This document shows, one piece after another, positions 1 through 11,796 of a DNA stretch of 64,000 bases. The translations under genes were made by a program, and so were the position numbers. The notes beneath the pieces are model-generated. The model was given only the letters and a program-made list of their open reading frames with translations. It searched no databases and was not told where the DNA came from. The stretch's first letter is position 1. Each line of letters begins with the position of its first letter. The stretch covers positions 63,142,039 to 63,206,038 of the forward strand of contig CM060976.1 of assembly GCA_030765065.1 (NCBI GenBank). Reading direction: 5' to 3'. The DNA is from Deroplatys truncata (taxonomy: Eukaryota; Arthropoda; Insecta; Mantodea; Mantidae).

Positions 1-49
1 ACGCAGTTACAACTCCAATTATTATGGGACTGGTTTGTATTCTTAGAGA

Positions 50-407
50 TGGGTTCGGGGTTTTTCTTGCTTTTCCCTGGTCGCCTAGGCAAATGCCGGG
101 ATGGTGCATTCTACCACAATTTCTCCTTTCCCCCATTTCATCTCTCCCTTTCGCGCTTCAGGTGTTTCTTCGGCTTTTGCGGTGCTGGCGGTTTCGTGCA
201 GATACCATACCCCGTGAACGTCAGGGTGCGTTGTCCCGACCGTTAGGGTCGCTTCGTCATCCTCTGAGGATTCTTCGCGCCTCTACTGGTGCGCGGATGT
301 TCAAACTCGAAATATTGTGGACTTCTCCGCGTCTCTGTGGGCCGTCTGCCTGCGGACCTGAGACCTCCAACAGCTCCTTCATCTCATCCCTGCCTTCCAC
401 GGGGATG
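50..407 (+). repeat. S1 SINE copy 1 (5'-truncated), split by a Tc1 element
   Basis: This matches the body of the S1 family found at 16.3, 28.5 and 43.3 kb: the tttttc...ttttccctggtcgc segment, then ccgcgtctctgtgggcc and the catctcatccctgcc block near the 3' end. The last few bases of the SINE (gctacaatagatc) resume at 1654 after the Tc1 insertion. The tRNA-like head is missing. Confidence 0.6.
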
Positions 408-409
408 TA

Positions 410-1651
410 CACTACGTGATCAAAAGTATCCGGACACCTGGCTGCAATGACGTACAAGTTCGTGGCGCCCTCCATCGGTAATGCTGGAAGTCAATATGGT
501 CTTGGCCCACCCTTAGCCTTGATGACAGCGTTCACTCTCGCAGGCATACTTTCAGTCAGGTGCTGACTTGGGGAATGGCAGCCCATTCTTCACGGAGTGC
601 GGAACTGAGGAGAGGTATCGATGTAGGTCGGTGAGGCCTGGCACGAAGTCGGCGTTCCAAAACATCCCAAAGGTGTTCTATAGGATTCAAGTCAGAACTC
701 TGTGCAGGCCAGTCCATTACAGGGATGTTATTGTCATGTAACCACTCCGCCACAGCCTGTGCAGTATGAACAGGTGCTCGATCGTGTTGAAAGATGCAAT
801 CGCCATCCCCGAATTGCTCCTCAACAGTGGGAAGCAAGAAGGTGCTTAAAATATCAATGTAGGTCTGCACTGTGATCGTGCCACGCAAAACAAGGGGTGC
901 AAGCTCCCTCCAGGAAAAACACGACCACACCATAATACCACCACTTCCGAATTTCACTGTTGGCACTACACACGCTGGCAGATGACGTTCACCGGGTATT
1001 CGCCATACCCACACCCTGCCATCGGACATCGGATCGCCACTTTGTGTGCCGTGATTCGTCACTCCACACAACGTTTTGTCACTGTTCAATCGTGTAATGT
1101 TGACGCTCCTTACACCAAGCGAGGCGTCGTTTGGCATTTTCCTGCGTGATGTGTGGCTTATGAGCAGCCTCTCAACCATGGTATCCAAGGTTTCTCACCT
1201 CACGCCTAGCTGTCATAGTACTTGGGGTGGATCCTGATGCAGTTTGGAATTCCTGTGTGATGTTCTGGATAGATGTCTGCCTATTACTCTTTACGACCCT
1301 CTTCAAATGTCGGTGGTCTCTGTCAGTCAACAGACGAGTCGACCTGTACGCTTTTGTGCTGTACATGTCCCTTCACGTCTCCGCTTCACTATCACATCAG
1401 AAACAGTGGACCTAAGGATGTTTAGGAGTGTGGAAATCTCGCGTACAGACTTCTGACACAAGTGACACCCAATCACCTGACCACGTTCGAAGTCCGTGAA
1501 TTCCACGGAGCGTCCCATTCTTCTGTTTCACGATGTCTAATGACTACTGAGGTCGTGGATAATGAGTACCAAGCAGTAGGTGCCAGCACAATGCGCCTAA
1601 GATGAAAAACGTATGTTTGTGGGGTGTCCGGATACTTTTGATCACATAGTG
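410..1651 (-). mobile_element. Tc1-like DNA transposon, complete with terminal inverted repeats, inactive
   Basis: Near-perfect inverted termini read cactaYgtgatcaaaagta and then tccggacacc, starting at 410 and 1651, and each is flanked by a TA target duplication (408-409, 1652-1653). The element is about 1.24 kb and encodes a broken transposase on the minus strand. It interrupts the 3' end of an S1 SINE, so it is younger than that SINE. Confidence 0.9.
556..1518 (-). pseudogene. Broken Tc1-type DD34E transposase
   Basis: Three overlapping minus-strand reading frames cover one transposase. The helix-turn-helix region is at 1518-1327 (FERGQVIGCHLCQKSVREIS), the second DNA-binding part at 1366-1172, and the catalytic domain at 1188-556. 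The catalytic domain shows the acidic positions expected for Tc1: an Asp near NSDKTL, Asp in [10 protein letters not shown], and Glu in [12 protein letters not shown]. Frame changes between the three blocks make it non-functional. This is the usual length for a Tc1 transposase (about 320-340 residues in total). Confidence 0.88.
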
Positions 1652-1763
1652 TAGCTACAATAGATCAAGCTAGTCGCATTGGCAGGTGTCTCTTTCCGGT
1701 AAACACACCCTACGTCCTATATCCTAAGGATGGATTTAGATATATTTCACTTGAAAACGACTA

Positions 1764-1850
1764 ACCCTGCAGTATAGTGGTCTGCGTGCTGGCCTCTAAT
1801 ACAGGAGGCTCTGGGTTAGATTCTCATTTGGGGCATTAGTGGAACCAAAG
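1764..1850 (+). repeat. tRNA-like SINE fragment (S4-type head)
   Basis: The stretch reads agtatagtggtctgcgtgct and then gggttagattctc, resembling A- and B-box spaced pol III promoter elements. It resembles the heads at 35.9 and 59.1 kb. Short and divergent. Confidence 0.4.
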
Positions 1851-1859
1851 TTTTCAAGC

Positions 1860-2700
1860 TATTTATGTCACAAAGGATAATTTAAAATCCTGTACATTTT
1901 ATTTGGAAAAATAACCAGGAATTTTACACACACTAGGGTTAGGAATGTACCTCTGGCGAAAGTTGCGAGTACTAAACAATGTACACGGCAATCAGTTTTC
2001 AGTGCCGTTATACGACATTTTAATTAAATTACCAGATAATTGCACTATGTCTTGTGTAAGAAAAGAACATATAAGTAGTACAAAAGGAGCAAAAACATAA
2101 TAACACTAATTGCTGAAGGGTGGGCGTGGCAACATCTGTAAGAATGCGACATACTATATCTTTTATAAATGCTTTACATATTACACCTAAGCGGAGTAAT
2201 TATAAAATATTTAATCATCTTAGCATTACAAACAGGTTGTCGTGGTAATCAAAATCGTGAATAATTTACCCTTTATGGCACGCAAACCACAAAGGTTACC
2301 TTGAAACAATAACGTAAGAAATATATTGAAACTAATTCATTATAATTTCATCTTGTCTTGGAGAATTCTGAATCTTTCTGTAATAACGTTTTAATTGCCT
2401 TTGTTTGGACTGGCAATACAAACATGAGTCGTGCCTCAACAATAAATAATTTCCTTTGTCCTATAAGTCGACAATTTGAAAGGTAATTCATCCAGATATG
2501 CCAATGTTACAATTTCTAAAATCTTACACTTGTTCCGGATATTAACACATTTACATGCAGTTAATCTTTTGTGCAGTCCTATCGTTCTTTGCTGAAATAA
2601 TGTAAACCAGTGGAAAAATACCAAATTAGAGGTACGAACACAGATTGGTTTAAAACTGTCTTAACTTTCAATCTTCATGTTTATGGTGATCACTAAACTA
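1860..2700. other. No recognised feature
   Basis: A+T-rich sequence with short reading frames only. I see no gene, RNA or repeat that I can name. Confidence 0.5.
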
Positions 2701-2711
2701 CCATTCTGGAA

Positions 2712-3310
2712 ACCGTGCGAGGAGACGCCGCGGTAAGGTGTGCGACTCGCATTCGGGAGGTCCCGGATTCGATCCCTTGCGACCACGCACTCTGATCCAT
2801 GGGTTTCTCGTGATATCCTCGAGTCGGCAGGCGAATGCTGGGGTGGTTCCTCTTCTACCACGACTTTCCTGCCCTTCATTTCCTGTACCCATCATCTCCT
2901 TTGTTGTCATCTGTTTCAGGGTTGTAGGACCAGGCGACGGTATTCGGCGGGTTGCGGCTGGGCGGTGATTGTGCGCTTTGTAGGGGTTTCTACCTTGGCG
3001 TTTGAGGGACTTCTCAATTAGGACCCGCCTTCTAGTGGGTCCCATCAGGGGCGGAGACCATCGGGGATTAGGAAACTTGTAGGTGGGTCCGGGTGGCGTC
3101 GGATGCGTTCGAACTGGAAACGTTAGGGATCCCGTCCATGCTTGCACCTTTCGTCATCCGAGTCTCATTGCCCTTTCGGTCTCTCCTCTCATCCCTCCCT
3201 CCCAGGGATCACGGTGGAAGCTAAAAGGCCGTTGCGGCCTACTTGCGGTTCTGTGCCCCGATTCCGGACGCCCCTCCGTTCGCCCATACCTTTACCTTTA
3301 CCACCTTGAA
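2712..3310 (+). repeat. S1 SINE copy 2, full length, subfamily a
   Basis: It begins with a tRNA-like head (gccgcggtaaggtgtgcgac, B box ggattcgatccc at about 2765). The body then runs gtttctcgtgatatcc, ggttgtaggaccaggcgacgg and gttgcggctgggcggtg, and ends in ctttacctttacc. The same order of blocks occurs at 6.7 kb and, without the head, at 20.0 kb. Non-coding; the open frames inside it are accidental. Confidence 0.75.
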
Positions 3311-3319
3311 GTAACGTGT

Positions 3320-4290
3320 AGCTACAACACTTCTGCCGTGTCTATTCAAAGTTGAAGTAAGTTTTATTTTAATTATAATGCTAAGGTTTGATAAAGCGTT
3401 GAATGCAATTCGTGCAGAGTTTGGTTTTGCCACTCGTAAAAACTTGTGTATTCCCACTTATTTGAAGATATTTAAATGTTATACGGCGCATCACACAGTT
3501 TTGCAGATGGGCTTTAAAATGTAAAATGAAGGGACTGCAGAATAGCTTTAGTACTCACAAGTCTTTCTATTATTGTCGGTTACTTTAAAGATATGCCTCC
3601 CTGCGGATAAAGATGACAAGCACTTTCCTCTCTCTACCGTACCAAAGTAGAATAGGGAAACTACAAAAGAGAAACAATTAAGAACGTAGCGGGGAAGCAA
3701 TGTAGTAGCTAACTACGGTGGCGCTTGCCTGCAACATTATTTTTTTTTAATGTTGATCTTAATAAAATGCATTTAATCCTCCAACTCTTGATAACGTATA
3801 TTTATTGTAGCAGACATACAATACAAACACGTTTGATTGTTGAGTTTTACCATTTAAATCTTACTTCCCTTTATTTTTTAACATTTATTACGATTTAATT
3901 CATGCAGCCTTTAAATATAACTCTTTCGACTCAAGCAGCCATCTTACCTTCAGTTGTTCAATGATATGGTTAACATTACCAGACGTGACTAATTGATCAC
4001 CAGTTCGCAGAGACTAGCGCGGTCGACAATGATACTGCTTTTGAACAGCTTACAGTAATTAATTTTATTTTCACGTAATTATTTATATTAGGTATAAACT
4101 ATCGCCGAAAAAACTAGTATGCTATAACACATGCGTGTGCTTTGCAGAAACTCGGAAGTGAAATTACTCGACTCTGTCTCGTATTATCCAAGGCTTGTCT
4201 AGGCTTAAACACGGATGAAATAAAATATAACGAATGAAATGACAAACGAATAAATAGAGCATTTATAGTTTCCAAACGAAGTAAATCCTA
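3320..4290. other. No recognised feature
   Basis: A+T-rich DNA with poly-T and short palindromes but nothing I can assign. Confidence 0.5.
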
Positions 4291-4297
4291 AATATAA

Positions 4298-4437
4298 TAA
4301 TAATTCAATGGCGCAACAGCCACGAGGGGCCTTGACCTGTCAACCCCCACCCCCATAGATGGGATCGAACCTGGCCACATTCCATGGCCGGGAATCAGAG
4401 CTCATCTTCTAGCTCACAGTGCCACGACGCAGAACAA
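4298..4437 (-). repeat. tRNA-derived SINE (S6)
   Basis: Read on the minus strand, a head containing ctggtatagagc-like and gggttcgatccc-like boxes (plus-strand gggatcgaacctggccac, 4361-4378) is followed by a conserved GC-rich tail with ggtcaaggcccctcgtggc. Only one copy in the window. Confidence 0.5.
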
Positions 4438-4439
4438 AA

Positions 4440-4985
4440 ATCATATATATTAGCAGCAAAAGATGGTGTAGCTATCACGTTTCAAAATACCACTGGATGA
4501 TTTCTGTAATGTTAATATTCTGTAGAGTTTGATAATTTTTCAGACCCGATTTATTTCCCGTACAAAACGTTCTTTATCAAAGCTGAAGTCATATTACAAC
4601 TACTCGTGCGAGTATGCCTGTTCTCTGGTTTCTACTTCAGTTGGGAAGAATTATTGAAAGTTGGTGGCCAAGTTTTCAATGCCGACGCTTAGCTAGGTAC
4701 GACTTCCCACTGTTAAAGAAGCGGGTGAGCCCAAGTAAGATAGATAAACCAGAACGTGAATATTGGTACGTTTCGATAGCACTATAGTGAAATACCTGTT
4801 TTAGCCTTAGGAACAATAAAATATGCATACCGTGTATTTCCGCCTTTTATTTAATATTAATTATTTAAAAATATGTAGCAGTAAGGATAGTGTGTAAATT
4901 TAAGCTAAAGTAAGCTAAGCTTCTTGCAGTCGTTGCAATTCTTTATAAGTGAATGTCCGTTATAGTGAATTTGGGATAATGAATT
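4440..4985. other. No recognised feature
   Basis: Nothing assignable. The block gaatgtccgttatagtgaat near 4950 has the look of a DNA-transposon end, but no partner was found. Confidence 0.4.
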
Positions 4986-4989
4986 TAGG

Positions 4990-5480
4990 GACGGAAAAGA
5001 ATAACTATACATAGGTACACAACGGTCGCGCACTGCGACCTACAGAGAACTCTGTTGTGGCTACCACCCCTTAGCAGGAAGGGATGAAGTGAAGAACCAC
5101 AGGAGGCTGCAAGCTGCAGAGACACGCGGAAGTCCCTCACATTTCCTGACTTGAAGATCCGACCCATCACTGGACCTGCCCAGAGAAGTCGATGAACGAC
5201 CCGTGCAACCAGGTAGCCTTCTGAGGTCCAGGGGGAATACTCTTTCCTTGCAGCAAGCATCCGCGCTATCTATCCAGTATCACCCCACACCATGAACCCT
5301 TGAAGCACACCTCAAACATGAGAAGGAAACGGAATGAAGGAAAGAAGTATGAGAAACCATTCCAGAATTCGCCTACCGAGCAGGGAAAACCACGAAAAAC
5401 CCAAGGTCAGAATGCGCGATCGAGTAATCGAACGCAGGACGTCCCGATCCTAAGCCTTACATGTTAACACGGAGCCAACT
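4990..5480 (-). repeat. S1 SINE copy 3, subfamily b
   Basis: The minus strand carries the head near 5480-5420 (B box ggttcgat-like, plus strand atcgaacgcaggacg). It is followed by gttttccctgctcggtaggc and the catcccttcctgctaagggg block at the 3' end. The body matches copy 9 at 28.5 kb. Confidence 0.65.
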
Positions 5481-5489
5481 CGCTCGGTG

Positions 5490-6200
5490 AATGAAAGAAA
5501 TACTTAGTACATTTCTCATTGCTTTATTAAAGCGACAAGAATTAACAGGGAATGTGTGATAAATTTGACTGTTGCTATGAACTAAGATATAATTATGTTC
5601 AAATATTATTTGCATTTTCTGGAATACTTAGTAGTAAATGTGAAGGGCATAAGAAAATAAAAGTGCAGCCTTGGAAAGCTGAAGCACAGTAGCTATACAG
5701 ACCCAAGTAGCAGTGAAACAAAAACTCTACAAATATTTGCAGAAGGGCGTGACGGTAGCTCATAATTTTGTAATGCACAACTCCTATGAAATCATCGCGC
5801 AAACTGCGAGGAATTTAGAAGCTGAAAGTTCACGCGTCATTAAAAGCAGAGCGGCTAGGGGACCACACGAGTAGTTAGAGCAAGGAATCTGCAGAATATG
5901 AATTGCCAGGAATTTCTGAAGAGGCGGAACTTAATGGTCTCTAGAAGTATTGTTTTCTTTGATGAAACCGTTCCAAAGAATTTCTAACACCTGCTTCAAG
6001 CTACGATGCGAACGTCATTTTTTGTCGGTCGTTAGAGAATAACACAGACACGCAGACTGACTTTCTGGGCGTCTGTCCAAAACAGAAACGCAGACACAAA
6101 ATTCTCTTGTGTTAGTGAGCAAGTTGTTAACCATAATACCGTTTTATAACCTCTGAAAGCAAAATAAAATGTTTAAAAAGTTCCTAAAATTAATTTAATT
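5490..6200. other. No recognised feature
   Basis: No gene or repeat could be assigned here. Confidence 0.5.
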
Positions 6201-6530
6201 AAAAGCACAGTAAAACTCCACTTAACCGAAACCTGGCTTAACCGAACCGGAAGAGGAGGAGAAAGAAAAAAATTAGCAGGAATGAATGAAAAAATATGAC
6301 ATGCTCAAATTCGCGCCGGCAATGTTTCTGCAACAATTGGCATTGTTGTTTTGCCCCGACTACATTCCAATACAGGTACTTGGTATTGTATGCTAATCCT
6401 CACTTCCTACAATACATTCCAGTAAATATTGTATCCTTACGACAAATATTAATTACTTGCACACGCATTCGATGCGGTGGCTCACTTATTTTACTGTTGG
6501 TGTTTGTCAGTGTGGCTTATTTGTATTTAA

Positions 6531-6663
6531 GATGTCAGCGAAAAGAAAGCGTGTTGTAGCAAGCATTAAACAGAAACTCGAAGCCATTAGAGCCAGAGTG
6601 ACAGCAGATGAGATATTCAAAGCATTAGAGGTAAGCAAGACGCAAACTGATTTTCAAATCATA
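6531..6663 (+). pseudogene. N-terminal fragment of pogo/Tigger transposase
   Basis: It starts MSAKRKRVVASIKQKLEAIR, the helix-turn-helix start of CENP-B/jerky/Tigger transposases. After about 40 residues it loses similarity and ends at a stop. The DDE domain is absent. Position and strand fit the terminal repeats at 6208 and 7608. Confidence 0.7.
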
Positions 6664-6697
6664 TGAATTACGTCAGTTCATATCAATAACAATCGCG

Positions 6698-7264
6698 AGA
6701 GGTGGCGCCGCGGTAACGTATGCGACTCGCATTCGGGAGGTGCCGGGTTCGATCCCCACTCTGACCCATGGGCTTTTCGTGGTTTCCCCGCGCCGGCAGG
6801 TGAATGCTGGGTTAGTTCATTTTCTACCACGACTTTCTTGCCCCTCAACTTGTGCACAAAATCTTCATCTGTTTCAGGGTTGTAGGACCAGGCGAAGGTG
6901 TTCCGTTGGTTGCGGCTGGACGGTGGATGTGCTTGTAGAGGTTTCTTCCCTGGCGTCACTGCGGGACAGCACCTCTGGTGCTCTCGGGTGGGTACCCCTT
7001 CGGGGAACACCCGGAATTTAGGGGCTTATGGGTGGGTCCGGGCGACGGCGGATGCGTTCGATCCGGAAACGTTAGGGACCCCGTGCATGCTTGCGCCCGT
7101 CTTATCCGGATGTGGTCGTCCTTCGGGTCTCGCCCCTCAACCCTCCCTCCCAGCGCCTTCGGGGGACTTCCCATGGTAGAAACAAAAAGGGCTGTTGTGC
7201 CTTCTTGGGGTGCTCTGCCCCGGTTTCGGGGTCCGCTTGTTCGCCCGTACCTTTACCATCCATA
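6698..7264 (+). repeat. S1 SINE copy 4, full length, subfamily a, inside the Tigger element
   Basis: Head ggcgccgcggtaacgtatgc with B box gggttcgatccc (about 6747). The body runs through cttttcgtggtttccccg, ggttgtaggaccaggcgaag and gaaacgttagggacc to gtacctttaccatcc. The same block order as copy 2 makes the family assignment firm. Confidence 0.78.
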
Positions 7265-7956
7265 ACATAGAACGTTTTGTTTTTAAGTTGCCTTGCATTT
7301 TGTGAAACAAAGCAGTGTATCAACACCAACAGGTATATTACTTATGAAACGATGGCGTGATACAGCTGCTCCCAAGGTTGGGAGAAGAAAGTTCAGAAAA
7401 AATTACAGTCTTTGTAAATACTACAATGTATATTTTAATACTGTATACGGTAGTCGTTTTTACTAAACATTATTACATGCATTTGGAATGTAAATTATTT
7501 TCTTCTTTTCGCTGCTTAAAATCGCTACTGTCGATTATTATTATTATTCAAAAAACGGCATTATCCAAAACGGCTCCCTCTTTAGTTCGGTTAAGCGAGG
7601 TTCTATTGTATATTAACCTCGAATTCCAAGCGGGGCACTGCAGGACCCCAAAATAACTATTTTATTTTTGTAGCTTTTACAAATAGTTTATCTTTATCGG
7701 ACTATGTGACATGTTAAACCCTTCCCACTAAACACTGCCACTGTGAATTTTTCAAATAAAACTATCTATATAATAAATAATAATCGACATATTAATTGGG
7801 GTTCTCTAGTACGCCGCCTGGGATTCCGTGTAACAGGAAGGCATGCATGTATAAATGTACATAAAAATTTATGTTGGTACAAATGTGAATTGATTGTTTT
7901 AAATTTTAATGCATTGTTGTGTATAATTATTTTGAACCTGATATGTCATTCAGTTA

Positions 7957-8183
7957 TAGCTAAAATATAACATGGAAAACCAAGAGGGCTACCACAGTAC
8001 CCAAAGTAAAATGTATTGTTAGACATGGTAAATGTACAGACTTTGAATTAAGACACATATCTGGTACTACATTGTTATTATATAAATTACTTTTGTTTCT
8101 GTACATTTACCATGTCTAACAATACATTGTATTTTGGGGTACTGTGGCACCCCTCTTGGTTTTCCCTGTTATATTTTTAGCTT
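7957..8183. mobile_element. Foldback MITE with arms of about 80 bp
   Basis: 7958-8039 (agctaaaatataacatgg ... ggtaaatgtacag) is repeated in inverse complement at 8099-8182 with only a few mismatches or indels. A loop of about 60 bp contains no coding sequence. This is a non-autonomous DNA element or hairpin MITE. Its high arm identity suggests it is fairly young. Confidence 0.8.
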
Positions 8184-8189
8184 AGTTTG

Positions 8190-9380
8190 CAGAAGGTTAA
8201 ATGTTCAAAATTAACTTATTTGGTTTTTTAATTAATACGTATATGCATTAGGATTTAAAACAAATGTACAAACTATTCTGTAGGTAAAAACTTGCATAGA
8301 TACTTGCAATTAATTGAAACTGAGGTAGAATTTGTTAAATAAGTTTCAATCAAAATGTAAATTAAAATCCTCCAAATCGTAAAAGAAACTGTGCTCTTAA
8401 TTGTGGATCTCCATGGCCATTGCCATGTTCGCTATTTATTTTCAGACATATTACGAGCATGGAGCAGATTTTCTAAAGTATCAATAGTTTTTGAGGAACT
8501 TAATCTCTGAACCCGAGAAAATGTCACACATGGCAAGCACTGCTCTTACATCAAGCATGTGACGCTAGGGCAAGTTTCAGGCCCAGCTAGAGCTGAGGGC
8601 TTGGCCAGTAACAATGCGAGCTAGCGGACCCGAATGCATAAAGATATAAAATATGCATGAAAATATACACAAAATGTAAAACAATATGCACTATAATACG
8701 CAAAAACAAATGAACAAGAATCAAATTAACTACTTTAACTAATATGTCTCACATCTCGCCACTACTACCGCACGGTCTTGAGGCCGTAGCCAGCTCAGTT
8801 AAACCAGAGGGCCATCTGGTTTTGGGCTTTAAACTCTAGATTAGGCTAGCCTATGTATGTGTGAACTCAATTCAAACTGATTATGAGGAAATCTGTTCAA
8901 TCTCAACGATCCTGAAAACGCTAATCTTGATCATTTTGTACATTTTTTTCACCCCTTCTCACCCCTATGCTGATGGGGCTAAACTTGGACTTAAATGGAA
9001 TCGGGAGTGTCACGATTCATCTCTGAAAACTATGAATTCTACACTAATATCGGTCGCTTTTTATTATTTCTACACATCACTACTTCCTACCCAGATAGTT
9101 GGTAAATCATATGTGAACCGAGTTTGACTGAATTTGCTCCAGGCGTTTCAATATACTGTGTATGTGGTTCACAAACATATACATCTATTTCTGTATTATA
9201 CATCGATTACAGCGACGTTTTTAAGTACTAGTAATTACTGACCAGCTAAAGAGGAAAATTATAATTTAATAACACATTCAAGATTAAAACATACATTTTT
9301 CCCTGAAATGCCTATTTATATGCGTTATCAAACACTGCTCAGATTGTCTGTGAATGTGACTTACAAACTATGTAAGTCTA
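8190..9380. other. No recognised feature
   Basis: A+T-rich sequence without an assignable gene or repeat. Confidence 0.5.
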
Positions 9381-9389
9381 TATATAATA

Positions 9390-10801
9390 CCAGGTGAAAG
9401 GGAAGTCATTACATTAATTTAAACCAGTTGCAGATCTCATCATTGGGACATATTTTGTATCTTTCATTTTTGTGGCCATTTTCTGCAGAAATATTTTAAG
9501 TTTTTCGAGAACATAAAACGCACAGGTTGGCAACGTTGCAGCGCACGGTAACCGAACGATAGCTGGGAGCGCTGGTGGCAATCTCACTTTCAAAACCAGA
9601 AGTAGGTCAGCGCATAAACACTTTCGTTGACGCGTGGTTCATGAGTGTAGATAAACATTTCGTGTATTCCTCCTTACGTTCACAGCAAATCGCTGTTGAA
9701 AATGATGCTCCCTCATGCTGTGACGGTTTTCTTCCGCCCGTGAATGGGTGTTATGAAAATTGAAAATGCTATTTGTATAAAGTTAGCGTCGTCTGTTGCC
9801 ATAATTAATTGTGGCATATCTGCACCTTGTTCTAGAAACCAATTGACGAAAATCAGCCTAGACGCGTAATCCACTGCTGTGAGACACTGTACTCTTTGGA
9901 TATGATACGGTCGCAATAACTGTTCTTTCAGCGTTCTGAGAACCAACCAATGGGACACGCCGACCATGCGAGCTATTGTCGGACTACTGCTGCTGGGTTG
10001 TTCCTCTTCAACGACGGCATTCCATGCTCGCTCTCCTTCGTGTGCTGGCTGCACGCTCCCTGAGGTTTACGAGATGCCAGATGAAACTTGCTGACATGTC
10101 GTAAATATTGTGCTGTATGTATGATTATCCACTAAACACACCTCCGGTTCCATTATTACTAAACCTGCAAGCTTCAATGCATAGTACGATGTTACTCTAA
10201 CAATGACTCAACTTCTAGTGGAGCTGACATAAACTGTGCTTTTCAGCCAGCGACCGCAAAACGCTTATTGAACGATGAAGGCCTTACTTCCATACTGTTA
10301 GTGTAGAACAATAGCTACCAAGTTGTGCTTATCATTACGCCAAAACATCACATCACTCTTTCGTCCTGTTTTTTTTATTAAGGTTCGTGTGGAAAACAAA
10401 ATCGCCAGTCCCCTCACCTCCCAGTTCAGATATGCTGTTTTGTTTACGTCCGAGAGCCGGTTCTTACACTGACCTACCTTGACCTAGCAACGTTGCCTAT
10501 GTCTCCAACCACATTACATCTGTAAAACGGTGTTCGGAAAATAATTATTTTGAAAAAACCTGGATGATGTCACAGAGGTACTACCGAAACCAGGTCAGAA
10601 ATAGGTTACTCTGCCCATCTTACAAGTAACAAACTATTGCCTTCATATATTCTTGCAGAATAAACCATCTAATGTGGAAAAATAATTTTTTTGTTTCGAA
10701 AGCGGCTGATCACAGAACAAAATGCTATTATACGTTTTTGTTTGCAATACCTCTATGAAGTACACATTAGAAGGAGTGTAATAAGTTTCCTTTCATCCTG
10801 T
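9390..10801 (-). mobile_element. Decayed Tc1/mariner-superfamily element
   Basis: Left end ccaggtgaaagggaagtcat (9390) and right end, inverted, acaggatgaaaggaaact (10801) pair as imperfect terminal repeats next to TA-rich flanks. They bracket a minus-strand transposase remnant. The length of about 1.4 kb fits a single-transposase element. Confidence 0.6.
9640..10060 (-). pseudogene. Transposase remnant (IS630/Tc1/mariner type)
   Basis: The minus strand reads PSSSSPTIARMVGVSHWLVL (helix-turn-helix), then EQLLRPYHIQRVQCLTAVDY, then MATDDANFIQ, where the first catalytic Asp of this transposase family sits. After a frameshift near 9770 the frame continues as FHNTHSRAEENRH and HHFQQRFAVNV. The rest of the catalytic domain is not recognisable, so the protein is dead. 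Confidence 0.7.
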
Positions 10802-10809
10802 ATATAAAA

Positions 10810-11740
10810 TGACATGCATTTCGCTTATAATTCCGGCCTGTAGCCATGAGCTTATGTAAAGAATATACAATATTAAGGTCATTATCCAGCAGCCATATTT
10901 CATAAATAGTTGACTGTCGTCCTCCTGTGTACTTTGTTTATACACAACTGAATTTAACAGGGAATTGAAAAATCAGCTTTTATGTGAATAATTTACAGAA
11001 AATATATTAATACTGCGAAGATAATGCGAAGAAACACTGCGAAAGAGCTATAAATCAGATTTTTCTTGCTTGTTAAGTAATTTAAACCTTTCCTATTTGA
11101 TTACTTTAAAACCCTCATTCGAAAGTAGTTACACTTATTTCCAGACATGCAAATCTAATCTTCATTGTTTCTTTCCTTTCTCTGATAATTTTCCAAAAGT
11201 GCTTTATTTTATGCTTAAAAGTGCTAGCTTTTATCCGTAACGTTCACAGATATATAAAGCTCTCTTGTTCCTTTCAACTAGCTGCTGATAAGAATTATCT
11301 TTCCAGAACCCTTCTTCTTTTCATGGCCTCCTTCTATTAGAATAGTCGTTTAATCCCCTTATTGTTTCCCGTTCTCTCCGCTCATGTCAGTCGTAATAAT
11401 CCGAACATCAAAGCAAAGCGATTTCTACGCTTCTTCGCGTTATTTCGGGCAGTAAATCGCATTTTCAAATCTTTACGCTTTGCAATGGCTCTTGCATAAA
11501 CCATTGCTGCGCCCGTTGGCTTTGGCGCCTTCCAAATCGCGAGGCAAGAAATTAAATTTTGCGTGAAATCGCCTTCTCCTAAGCTTCCCTACAGCTATGT
11601 GGGGGAGCTTATGTCGGCGTTAATCGCGCATCGCAACACGGCGTCTCTAGTGCTGATTGACTTTACGATCTCTGCAACTCCAGCCTTCCAGCAGTGGCGA
11701 ATCATCTCAGTTGCTAAGGAGTCCTACAGTCTTATACCGA
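10810..11740. other. No recognised feature
   Basis: Nothing assignable. Confidence 0.5.
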
Positions 11741-11745
11741 AAGCT

Positions 11746-11763
11746 TTATTATTATTATTATTA

Positions 11764-11796
<33 letters not shown>
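11746..11796. repeat. (ATT)n microsatellite
   Basis: About 16 ATT units with one interruption. It is the inverse complement of the (AAT)n run at 11960. Confidence 0.95.

Larger units (their letters stand above)
6208..7608 (+). mobile_element. Pogo/Tigger-like DNA transposon remnant, interrupted by an S1 SINE
   Basis: Left end cagtaaaactccacttaacc (6208) and right end, read inverted, caatagaacctcgcttaacc (7608) are typical Tigger-type termini. TA follows the right end. Between them lies the N-terminus of a transposase and an S1 SINE of about 570 bp. Without the SINE the element is about 0.83 kb, so most of the transposase has been deleted. Confidence 0.75.

Noticed and set aside
2698..3147. 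149-residue minus-strand frame, and plus-strand frames at 2738-3355
   Set aside because: They lie within an S1 SINE; equivalent frames recur in other S1 copies in both orientations.
6678..7329. Several frames of 70-110 residues on both strands
   Set aside because: S1 SINE copy 4; no protein family match.
7746..8190. CRISPR-like or regulatory palindrome array
   Set aside because: Only one inverted pair with a loop, no repeated spacers; a MITE explains it.
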